From QYOJ01 sp043810345 (GTDB lineage Bacteria > Bacteroidota > Bacteroidia > Bacteroidales > FEN-979), in the NCBI GenBank assembly GCA_043810345.1, contig JBDROF010000007.1, positions 1 through 34,671 of the forward strand: 34,671 nt of DNA, read 5' to 3'. The notes below the pieces were generated by a model. It saw only the letters and a program-made list of their open reading frames with translations. It had not been told where the DNA came from and ran no database searches. Made by a program: the position numbers and the translations under genes. The stretch's first letter is position 1. Each line of letters starts with the position of its first letter. Positions 24,599-30,891 of the stretch are shown here, piece by piece.

Positions 24599-25540
24599 TC
24601 AATCGAGGTTTTTTTTCGTCTCGATCAGGTATGCATTACGGTCGTAAGCGCTGCGGGAGATCAACTCTCCCAGGAAGCCAGCCACAAAAAGCTGGGTACC
24701 AAGGATCATGGCCAGCAGTCCGAAATAGAACAGAGGCCTTTCTGTCATGTTATACCCTTCAAAGAAGATGCGTTCATAGGCCAAGTACCCGGCTATGCCA
24801 AAACCAGCCAGGAATAGCAATGTCCCCCATAACCCGAAAAAATGCATTGGGCGTTTCCCAAAACGGGATGTAAAGGTGATGGAAAGCAGATCAAGATAGC
24901 CCTTGAAAAAGCGGTCGGGACCATATTTTGTTTTTCCAAACTTACGTTTCTGGTGTTGCACTACCTTTTCACCAATCTTGGTAAAACCGGCCCATTTTGC
25001 AATCACCGGAATATACCTGTGCATCTCTCCGAACACTTCGATGCTTTTCACCACATCGCTCCGGTAAGCTTTCAGTCCGCAGTTAAAATCGTGCAACCGG
25101 ATCCGCGACATCCTCCGGGTGGTCAAGTTAAAAAAACGGGTCGGGATGGTTTTGGAGAGCGGGTCACGTCTTTTCTTTTTCCATCCGGATACCAGGTCAT
25201 AACCTTCTTCCACAATCATCCTGTGGAGCTCCGGGATCTCATCAGGGCTATCCTGAAGATCGGCATCCATGGTAATCACCACGTTCCCCTGGGAAGCAGC
25301 AAAACCACAGTTCAGAGCTGCGGCTTTGCCATAATTCCGGCGAAATTTGATACCCTTCACGGTGGGATTGACTTCAGCCAGCCGTTCAATCACCAGCCAT
25401 GAATCATCCCGGCTTCCATCATCGACGTAAATCAACTCATAGCTCAATCCATGTTCTTTCATGACCCGGTCTATCCAATCAGAGAGTTCGGGAAGAGATT
25501 CAGCTTCATTCAGCAGTGGAACAACAACGGATATCTCCAT
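24599..25540 (-). CDS. GT2 glycosyltransferase with two C-terminal membrane helices (DPM1/GtrB-like)
   Basis: The protein has 313 residues. The GT-A catalytic domain includes VVVPLLNEAESLPEL, YVDDGSRDDSW, the TMDADLQDSPDEIP metal-binding block and a late FGKTKYGPDRFFKGY. Two hydrophobic helices follow (about 233-255 and 270-295). This arrangement matches DPM1/GtrB/ArnC-like enzymes, which move a sugar to polyprenyl phosphate or modify surface glycans. It lies 15 bases before the GT4 gene and 10 bases after the DUF4199 gene, so the three form one unit. Confidence 0.92.
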   Translation of the reverse strand: MEISVVVPLLNEAESLPELSDWIDRVMKEHGLSYELIYVDDGSRDDSWLVIERLAEVNPTVKGIKFRRNYGKAAALNCGFAASQGNVVITMDADLQDSPDEIPELHRMIVEEGYDLVSGWKKKRRDPLSKTIPTRFFNLTTRRMSRIRLHDFNCGLKAYRSDVVKSIEVFGEMHRYIPVIAKWAGFTKIGEKVVQHQKRKFGKTKYGPDRFFKGYLDLLSITFTSRFGKRPMHFFGLWGTLLFLAGFGIAGYLAYERIFFEGYNMTERPLFYFGLLAMILGTQLFVAGFLGELISRSAYDRNAYLIETKKNLD

Positions 25541-25550
25541 TCAGATAAGG

Positions 25551-26090
25551 TTAAATGGCCGATGAGGTCATTGATTTATCCTCTTTTTTGAGGAAGATGG
25601 AGGTGATCAGGCTGATGACCGCACCGGTAATCAACTGAGATAGCATTCCACTGATAGCCATCCCGATTGGTGTCATTATGAAAGAGAACATCTGCATCCC
25701 CTGCTCAAGCTGTTCATCAGTTATTTCGGGATCTCTCTCCAAAGCGCTCTGACGGCTGAGTTCGATGACATCCTGAACAGCGTCGGGAGCAATTACCTGG
25801 AAGAATAGAAAGGTATATATTGCCACAAGGATGGAGGCAAAGAGGACAATCATTAAACTGGTTGAGAATGCCTTCCCGTAAGACATAAAACCGTTTAATA
25901 CCTTCTTCCGGTAATCCAATGTCCCCCAGATCATCCCTCCGACGAGGATGACGTATGCTATCCAGGTTATTTTGGTGTTCAGATGCAAGTCGAAGAGATA
26001 CAAGATCAGATTGAAAAGAATCATTACAACACCGGTAATGATACCGTAGGTGATGCCATTCATGGCCACTGATTTGGGTTTTTCTTCCAT
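25551..26090 (-). CDS. DUF4199 family membrane protein
   Basis: The protein has 179 residues with four hydrophobic segments (about 15-35, 42-57, 78-100 and 137-162). The N-terminal pattern and the first GIITGVVMILFNLILYL helix fit DUF4199, a family mostly found in Bacteroidota with no known function. A promoter element (TATGTTTG, 26125-26118) lies 27 bases upstream, so it is the first gene of the unit with the GT2 and GT4 genes. Confidence 0.8.
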   Translation of the reverse strand: MEEKPKSVAMNGITYGIITGVVMILFNLILYLFDLHLNTKITWIAYVILVGGMIWGTLDYRKKVLNGFMSYGKAFSTSLMIVLFASILVAIYTFLFFQVIAPDAVQDVIELSRQSALERDPEITDEQLEQGMQMFSFIMTPIGMAISGMLSQLITGAVISLITSIFLKKEDKSMTSSAI

Positions 26091-26117
26091 GTTTGTCTGT
26101 TTTTATAATCGTTCAAG

Positions 26118-26125
26118 CAAACATA
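26118..26125 (-). promoter_or_regulatory. -7 element TATGTTTG of the DUF4199-GT2-GT4 unit
   Basis: Exact TAnnTTTG match, divergent from the SRP RNA promoter about 45 bases away. Confidence 0.55.
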
Positions 26126-26168
26126 CGAAAAAAACCATATCGAAAAAGAATTGAGCACCTAAATTTTC

Positions 26169-26176
26169 TATCTTTG
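26169..26176 (+). promoter_or_regulatory. -7 element TATCTTTG of the SRP RNA
   Basis: Exact TAnnTTTG match ending 4 bases before the predicted RNA 5' stem. Confidence 0.7.
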
Positions 26177-26178
26177 CA

Positions 26179-26282
26179 GCGGGTAAGTCTTATACGACCA
26201 GCTCCTGTCTAACTCCCCCAGGTTCGGAAGGAAGCAAGGGTATGATGGTTGAGCGGTGCGATATAATGGCTTGCCCTTTTTT
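26179..26282 (+). ncRNA. ffs: Bacterial signal recognition particle RNA (4.5S-like)
   Basis: The conserved SRP domain IV apical sequence CAGGttCGGAAGGAAGCA is plain at about 26219-26236. The 5' part GGGTAAGTCTTAT (from 26181) pairs with ATAATGGCTTGCCC (ending 26276), closing a hairpin of about 96 bases. A T-run (26277-26282) ends it. It binds Ffh and targets membrane proteins to SecYEG. Confidence 0.93.
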
Positions 26283-26287
26283 ATTGC

Positions 26288-26327
26288 ACAGCATTGCGCA
26301 TCATTGCCATCATTGCCATCATTGCAA
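26288..26327. repeat. CATCATTGC tandem repeat
   Basis: About four copies of a 9-base unit (CATCATTGC with variants) lie between the SRP RNA and the YrdC-family gene. It is the same style as the other micro-repeats. Confidence 0.7.
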
Positions 26328-26370
26328 AAGATTACATATATTCGCTGATCGGAAAACGATTTTTTTTACT

Positions 26371-26991
26371 ATGTTGTTAAAAGTTCATCCAGATAATCCT
26401 GGTTTACGGCATTTAAAGATCGTTATTGAATGCCTTTTGGATGGCGGAGTGATCATCTATCCCACAGATACGGTATATGCGCTTGGATGTGATATCACAA
26501 AGATCCGGGCCGTGGAGCGCGTAGCCAGGATCAAAGGGGTGAAACTGGATAAAGCTAAGTTCTCGTTGATCTGCAGCTCTTTAAGTCAACTTTCTGATTA
26601 CACCCGTCCGATCAACAATCACATTTTCCGAATCATGAAGCGGGTATTACCCGGGCCATATACGTTTATCCTCAACGCCAACAACAATGTCCCCCGCTTC
26701 TTCCAGAGTAAAAAGAAGACAGTCGGTATCCGGAATCCCGACCACCTGGTTCCAGTACAACTCGTTGAACAACTTGGGAACCCGATCATGACTACCTCCC
26801 TCCACCACGAAGATGAGATCATCGATTACCTGACCGATCCAGAAGAGATCTTCGAAAAATTCAATACCCTGGTAGATATCGTGATCGATTCGGGATACGG
26901 TGGTCTCATCCCTTCAACCGTGGTCGACTGCACCAAAGACGAACCGGTGATCGTACGTGAAGGCCTAGGAGATACCGAGTTGATACGCTGA
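26371..26991 (+). CDS. YrdC/Sua5/YciO family protein (threonylcarbamoyl-AMP synthase-like)
   Basis: The start is ATG 26371 (MLLKVHPDNPGL); the open frame upstream is SRP RNA and repeats. The 206-residue protein has GGVIIYPTDTVYALGCD near the N-terminus, LPGPYTFILNA, and the final STVVDCTKDEPVIVREG. The family makes threonylcarbamoyl-AMP for tRNA t6A37, or binds RNA in the YciO subgroup. The VKLDKAKFSLICSS segment resembles YciO more than Sua5, so a YciO-like role is possible. Confidence 0.88.
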   Translation: MLLKVHPDNPGLRHLKIVIECLLDGGVIIYPTDTVYALGCDITKIRAVERVARIKGVKLDKAKFSLICSSLSQLSDYTRPINNHIFRIMKRVLPGPYTFILNANNNVPRFFQSKKKTVGIRNPDHLVPVQLVEQLGNPIMTTSLHHEDEIIDYLTDPEEIFEKFNTLVDIVIDSGYGGLIPSTVVDCTKDEPVIVREGLGDTELIR

Positions 26992-27050
26992 TGATGGATC
27001 CTGGATGCTGGGTATTAAGATGTAGAATGTAGGAGGAGGATGTAGATGTT
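26992..27050. repeat. GATG/GGATG-rich micro-repeats before tRNA-Lys
   Basis: Units such as TGATGGATCCTGGATGCTGG and GTAGAATGTAGGAGGAGGATGTAGATG fill the gap. There is no gene. Confidence 0.6.
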
Positions 27051-27054
27051 GGAT

Positions 27055-27085
27055 TTTGAATTCTCTATAAAGGGTTGTATTTTTG
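27055..27085 (+). promoter_or_regulatory. tRNA-Lys promoter: TTTG-N19-TATTTTTG
   Basis: TTTG (27055-27058) and TATTTTTG (27078-27085) are spaced by 19 bases, an exact Bacteroidota -33/-7 arrangement, 16 bases before the tRNA. Confidence 0.8.
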
Positions 27086-27101
27086 CAGTCTCAAAACAGT
27101 G

Positions 27102-27174
27102 GACTCGCTAGCTCAGTTGGTAGAGCATAGCCCTTTTAAGGCTGGGGTCCAGGGTTCGAGTCCCTGGCGGGTCA
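27102..27174 (+). tRNA. tRNA-Lys (anticodon TTT)
   Basis: A full cloverleaf can be drawn: acceptor GACTCGC/GCGGGTC, D-stem GCTC/GAGC, anticodon stem TAGCC/GGCTG with loop CTTTTAA, and T-arm CAGGG-TTCGAGT-CCCTG, discriminator A. The CCA end is not encoded. A truncated integrase follows 260 bases downstream in the same orientation, so this gene is the probable insertion target of an island. Confidence 0.96.
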
Positions 27175-27198
27175 CAAGTTCCCAATCAAATAAATTAA

Positions 27199-27236
27199 AA
27201 ACCGCTTAAAATCAATGATTTAGGCGGTTTTTTGTT
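27199..27236 (+). terminator. Terminator after tRNA-Lys
   Basis: AACCGC-ttaaaatc pairs with gattta-GCGGTT around a short loop, followed by a T-run. Confidence 0.85.
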
Positions 27237-27288
27237 TTTCAATACCCCCAATATTTTCAATAAATCTCAAGAAAAAGGTGCACTATTC

Positions 27289-27420
27289 GGTGTCCCTGAA
27301 TTGTATATTTTTTGGGACACCAGAATCCGTGTATTTTGTTAATAATTAGCCATTTGAATCTATTTTTTTCATTAGAATTATCAGCTTATTTTCGTAAATT
27401 TATAGCATAAAAGGTGTCCC
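27289..27420. repeat. GGTGTCCC repeats upstream of the integrase fragment
   Basis: GGTGTCCC occurs at 27289-27296 and 27413-27420, each followed by an AATTGTA string, and inverted (GGGACACC) at 27314-27321. They lie between the tRNA terminator and the recombinase gene, which suits arm-type integrase sites or an operator. The latter copy ends 13 bases before the ATG. Confidence 0.55.
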
Positions 27421-27433
27421 AAATTGTAAACAT

Positions 27434-28234
27434 ATGCAACATTCTCTATCTATTCTGTTTTACCTTCGGAAGTCCAAGGAAAACAAACAAGGTGAAGCTC
27501 CCGTTTATTTGCGAATAACTGTAAACGGAAAGCGTGTCGATTTATCAACCAACAGGTTTATTTCTGATGATCAGTGGGATAATGGATCAGGAAGAGTAAA
27601 AGGTTTCAAGGAGGATGCTAAGGTTCTCAATAATTACCTTTCAGGATTAGAGAACAAAGTTTACCAAGAATACAATATATTAATAAGTAAACAAGAACCT
27701 ATTTCACCCGAAATTCTTCGCAACCAGATTTTGGGCATCCAGGAAGAACAGCGTACTTTTATGGAACTGATCCGGTTCCATACTCAACAAATCAAAGAAC
27801 AAATTGGGAATGGATTTTCTGAGGGGACATATAAGAGATATATTGTTACTATCGGGAAGTTGGAAAAATTTCTTTTATTTCAATATAAGAAATCTGACAT
27901 TGCGTTAGCCAGCCTGAACCATGAGTTCATTACCAATTTTGAATATTACTTGAAGACCCAGGACAAGATCTCTCATAATACAGTGGTAAAGTATATCAAG
28001 ATTCTCAAGAAAGTAGCAAACCTGGCTGTCGCCTTCATAAAGATCATTATTGGTTGCTACAATAGTAAAATTGTGTTACCCCTTTGGCTTGAAGACATGA
28101 TCAGAGAAAAGTGGATGTATAATCCTACTTCAAGACAGATCGTTCATCCTTGCGTTAGGGGTATTGTGAGAAATGGCAATAGTGAGCAAAGAGAAATGAA
28201 GGCATTTCATATCAAAATATTGTTTGGCCCTTAA
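27434..28234 (+). pseudogene. Tyrosine recombinase, catalytic domain missing
   Basis: The first 200 residues are a Bacteroidota phage-type integrase. The arm-binding domain (SILFYLRKSKENKQGEAPVY to NYLSGLENKVY) spans about 5-80. The SAM-like core-binding domain, ending HNTVVKYIKILKKVANLA, spans about 105-198. At the point where the linker to the catalytic domain is expected, the sequence changes at about base 28034 into 66 unrelated residues. The R-H-R-Y catalytic domain is absent. The gene is a relic of the element that probably inserted at tRNA-Lys. The origin of the 3' 200 bases was not recognised. Confidence 0.85.
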
Positions 28235-28277
28235 TATGAAAACTTCCTACCTTTACAAAATTAGTTAATGTGTCCTT

Positions 28278-28928
28278 ATGGCCAAAAGAGAAATATCACA
28301 TCTTGATTTAAAAATAAAACTTACCAACGAATATTTAGATAATGGTGGTTATGAAAGAATAAATCATATTGATCTTTTGCAGGATTTGATAAAAGTAAAA
28401 TCAGGAGCTGATGGGAAGGTTGATCCTGAAACTGTTAGCCCATTAGTAAACGCTTTTATGGGCGCACTATTGGGTGACCACATGATGCCTCCAGTTTTTG
28501 ATGAAAAATATATTTCCGAATATAAGTCTACTCTCCAAAAATCAAATTCTTTTGTCCAAGAGAATATAGACACAAAAGTTCAGTTTGACAAGGTTTATGC
28601 TGAATATAAAACCAAAACTGACACCATATTCAGGGGACAAAGAGAGGCTAAATGGAGATTATACAGTAAATTGCAAAGGTATTGGATTGCCGAAAAATTG
28701 TTTGAAAAGGAGGAAAGTTATCAAAATTTTATTGAACGATTAGTAGAAATTGGCAAAGCAAAATACACTCCACAAATAAGTGCGTTACTTTGTGCCCAAC
28801 ATATTGATTCCGTGAATGATATTTCTGTATTAGGTTATCTTCAGCATCATAGCAGGAGGCTTGATGAAAGTAGAGATTATACATATAGATATCGATCATG
28901 CAACGAAAGTAAAACTGCAATTGCATGA
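28278..28928 (+). pseudogene. FRG-domain protein, truncated
   Basis: The 216-residue frame carries the start of an FRG domain at about 115-191: FRGQREAKWRLYSKLQR (from 118), ending at LGYLQHH. The expected continuation (xPTxLLDFT plus the rest of the domain, usually over 100 residues) is missing. After residue 191 (base about 28851) the frame encodes a short, low-quality tail. FRG proteins are often found in phage-defence islands, but their activity is largely unproven. A near-match promoter TACCTTTA (28248-28255) precedes the gene. Confidence 0.75.
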
Positions 28929-28974
28929 AGTAAAGGACAGGGGAAAATATAAGAAACTTGATCTATCGAAGTAA
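28864..28974 (+). pseudogene. 36-codon frame overlapping the FRG break point, possibly its original 3' end
   Basis: In another frame from the FRG gene, ATG 28864 opens MKVEIIHIDIDHATKVKLQL and ends KKLDLSK, stop. The frame is also open upstream (IIAGGL) towards the break. Composition is protein-like. It could be the C-terminus of the FRG protein joined by a deletion, or a scrap of another gene. No family was recognised. Confidence 0.35.
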
Positions 28975-29076
28975 AATCATCATGAAAAAACATATTTATT
29001 TTAGCAATATATTAGATGATCGATTACGGTTGAGGCTATATGCCGTAAGGGATTTCAAGGCACTTACCTGTCCGCC

Positions 29077-29153
29077 GGCACAAAAGTTTATTATATGCAC
29101 AAAACTACAATTTTGCACGTTTCCCCGCATAGGATAAACCCTGTGTTATGGGC
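29077..29153 (-). repeat. Degenerate attC-like palindrome Z at the left end of the cassette array
   Basis: GTTTATTATATGC (29086-29098) and GCATAGGATAAAC (29127-29139) form arms. The right side ends in TGTGTTATGGGC. GTTATGGGC (29145-29153) is complementary at 8 of 9 bases to GCACATAAC (29895-29903), which ends the next unit. The left side lacks AACG-N4-GC, so the site is degenerate or half replaced. Confidence 0.5.
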
Positions 29154-29185
29154 TGGTTTAGTTCTCTGTCATTCGTAAAAGGTTG

Positions 29186-29290
29186 TTACTGTATCACAAT
29201 TTTTTCTGTATGAATTTTTTCTCAGTCATAAATTTTTACAAAATAAATTCCTTTAGATTGAGAAGAGAAGCCAATTGTTGGAATTTTCAA
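29186..29290 (-). pseudogene. T9SS sorting-tail remnant with a stop codon
   Basis: On the minus strand the sequence reads SQSKGIYFVKIYD, stop, EKIHTEKIVIQ, stop. This is a typical T9SS type A C-terminal end (KGIYFVKI ... EKIVIQ) interrupted by one TGA. Only about 30-40 codons remain. It lies between the lipoprotein stop and the end of its cassette. Confidence 0.5.
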
Positions 29291-29312
29291 TATCAATATG
29301 GAAATTTGCTAT

Positions 29313-29720
29313 TTATTGTGAACAATCAAACCACCATGTCGAACATTGAGGAATGGTAGGAGTGCTTTGAGTGCATGCAACATTATTTGTATTTGTATAT
29401 TTAAATAAAAGTGTATGTTGCACATTAGCAGATACAATAAATGTCTGACTTTGATTATTGGGGGCAACAGTGGCAATTTTTGCTCCGTCCCAAAATACAT
29501 CATATGTGCTGTTTGAAACACTATTATTTTTAAAATAAACTTTTCCTGTCTGATTAGTTACACAGGGATCCGGAAGCTGACAGGATCCATCATCCTCGGT
29601 TGCTTTCGCATCATAATTGGTTGCATTTGGATTCGTACATCCTTTAATATCCTTTTTACAACTGGGCAGGGCAAATACACTGAAGAGTGTAATTATTGCC
29701 ATTATGATTTTTGTTTTCAT
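29313..29720 (-). CDS. Lipoprotein with Bacteroidota GCTNPNATNYD motif
   Basis: The protein has 135 residues with a lipoprotein signal peptide (hydrophobic IIMAIITLFSVFALPSC; Cys21). Next comes the short disulfide motif GCTNPNATNYDAKATEDDGS with a closing Cys, seen in many secreted proteins of this phylum. A roughly 70-residue beta-rich domain follows (KVYFKNNSVSNSTYDVFWDG), with two further Cys near the C-terminus. It should face the periplasm or cell surface. It is the clear gene of the first cassette (29145-29903). Confidence 0.75.
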   Translation of the reverse strand: MKTKIIMAIITLFSVFALPSCKKDIKGCTNPNATNYDAKATEDDGSCQLPDPCVTNQTGKVYFKNNSVSNSTYDVFWDGAKIATVAPNNQSQTFIVSANVQHTLLFKYTNTNNVACTQSTPTIPQCSTWWFDCSQ

Positions 29721-29894
29721 TTTATTTTGATTTTTAATTTTACTTACTCGGCTGGCTATTTAGTGTCGCCCCGTTTTTTTGATTGGGTTCTGGTCTCCAA
29801 TTTGTATCTCAATATTACTTAATATTTTTCAAGAACTATCAAAGTCAAACTTTGGTGGTTCACTTGTCGGTCCGCATTGTCATTTCTTAAACTT
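29721..29894. other. Upstream region of the lipoprotein cassette, no gene seen
   Basis: This AT-rich stretch between the lipoprotein ATG and the next palindrome has no coding frame of note. It is long enough to hold a promoter, but no exact TAnnTTTG was found. Confidence 0.4.
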
Positions 29895-29993
29895 GCACAT
29901 AACGAGTGGCCTGTAAACGCTGCAAAGGTAGAACGTCATATCGAAGATAAGATGCTGATATTGTAGCTTTTACAGGCATGTTAGCTGCTGACG
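29895..29993 (-). repeat. attC-like site A
   Basis: The plus strand shows AACGAGTGGC (AACG-N4-GC) at 29901-29910 and GCATGTT at 29976-29982. The inner arms GCCTGTAAA (29909-29917) and TTTACAGGC (29969-29977) pair exactly. The outer bases belong to different units: GCACATAAC ends the lipoprotein cassette, and GTTAGCTGCTGACG (29980-29993) starts the next one. Confidence 0.75.
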
Positions 29994-30002
29994 TTTCTTT
30001 TG

Positions 30003-30323
30003 TTAAACAAGACTTATAGATTCATCAATTTCAATTTTAAGTTTTACTTTCGCTTTCATTGCACGAAATACCTTTAAAACAGTGGAGATAGTTGCACTAT
30101 TATTACCACTCTCAAGTTTTGATATTTGCGCCTTTTGAACCCCTATCATTTTTCCTAATTGTTCTTGAGTCAATTTTCGTTCTTTTCTAATTTGTTTTAG
30201 CTTTTCACCAAGAATGTCCATAGAAAGCTCAAATTCATATTGTTCTCTTTCTGGTGTTCCAAGTTTGCCATAATATTTTTCTTCAATTTCACCTAAAGTT
30301 TTGTACCTTTTAACCGTTTCCAT
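30003..30323 (-). CDS. higA: XRE-family antitoxin (HigA-like)
   Basis: The protein has 106 residues with a helix-turn-helix at about 35-85 (LKQIRKERKLTQEQLGKMIG, QKAQISKLESG) of the Cro/C1 type. It follows the toxin gene by 14 bases, the toxin-first order typical of HigBA. The antitoxin should bind and neutralise the toxin and repress the promoter. The stop codon lies 9 bases from the end of the cassette site A, which fits tight cassette packing. An alternative is a plain XRE regulator, but the partner makes TA far more likely. Confidence 0.9.
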   Translation of the reverse strand: METVKRYKTLGEIEEKYYGKLGTPEREQYEFELSMDILGEKLKQIRKERKLTQEQLGKMIGVQKAQISKLESGNNSATISTVLKVFRAMKAKVKLKIEIDESISLV

Positions 30324-30337
30324 TGTATGTAACCTCC

Positions 30338-30685
30338 TTATATTAAACCCTTAAAATACTTATTTTTAATATCTAAAGCTTTTGCGATTTCTGATTTTGG
30401 CGTTTTATTTGTCTTTTTTATTAGTCCATGGGAACAAACGATTAGTGTCTCTGTTTCACCTCGTGAATCCCAAAACGAAAAAAGCCTATAAAACTTACCA
30501 TTATAATCAACCTTGAATTCAAATAAATCATTTGCATCTGTCATTTTCGTGAACCATTCTCCAAAGATTCTGGATTTTGTTTTTCTCATTGACAGAAGAA
30601 ATTTCTTTCTCACAAGTTCTTCAATTTCATCGATGAAATCTTCTGCTTGTTTAAGCAACACTATCTCTATTGGTTTCTTCATCAT
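30338..30685 (-). CDS. higB: HigB-like RelE-superfamily toxin (Gp49/DUF891)
   Basis: The protein has 115 residues and resembles the phage-derived Gp49-like HigB toxins. It has FEFKVDYNGKFYRLFSFWD in the beta-sheet, then the family's C-terminal IVCSHGLIKKTNKTPKSEI helix region. Such toxins cleave mRNA at the ribosome. Two Met codons start the frame (30685, 30682); either could be used. It begins 63 bases inside its cassette. Toxin-antitoxin cassettes are common in large integrons, where they stabilise the array. Confidence 0.88.
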   Translation of the reverse strand: MMKKPIEIVLLKQAEDFIDEIEELVRKKFLLSMRKTKSRIFGEWFTKMTDANDLFEFKVDYNGKFYRLFSFWDSRGETETLIVCSHGLIKKTNKTPKSEIAKALDIKNKYFKGLI

Positions 30686-30747
30686 CAGCTAATTTCTCAG
30701 CAAAGATAATAAAAGTTTCTAAAAATGGAAACATCATTCTTTTTTAA

Positions 30748-30857
30748 CGTTAGCAGCTAACGGTCCGCAGCTATGGCCAGTGCGGTAGATTTTGGGATCG
30801 CCCTGGCGATCCTGGTAGACCGTAGCATTGGCTTTAGGTGCATGTTGGGGGCAGGCC
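30748..30857 (-). repeat. attC-like site B
   Basis: AACGGTCCGC (AACG-N4-GC, 30759-30768) and GCATGTT (30840-30846) bound a long imperfect hairpin whose tip is GGATCGCC/GGCGATCC (30795-30812). The left outer bases CGTTAGCAGCTAAC (30748-30761) are complementary at 13 of 14 positions to the start of the TA unit (29980-29993). The right outer bases GTTGGGGGC (30844-30852) open the YCF48 unit. Confidence 0.85.
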
Positions 30858-30891
30858 AACTTTGTTTAAATAAATCAGTAAAAATTTGGTT

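Noticed and set aside
26242..26370. N-terminal extension of the YrdC-family protein (HCHHCHHCK)
   Set aside because: This part is the end of the SRP RNA and a tandem repeat; the His/Cys pattern is an accident of the CATCATTGC repeat, not a metal site.
27434..28234. The recombinase as the integrase of the cassette array
   Set aside because: It is a phage-type integrase with an arm-binding domain, lacks its catalytic domain, and lies at the distal end of the array relative to gene direction.
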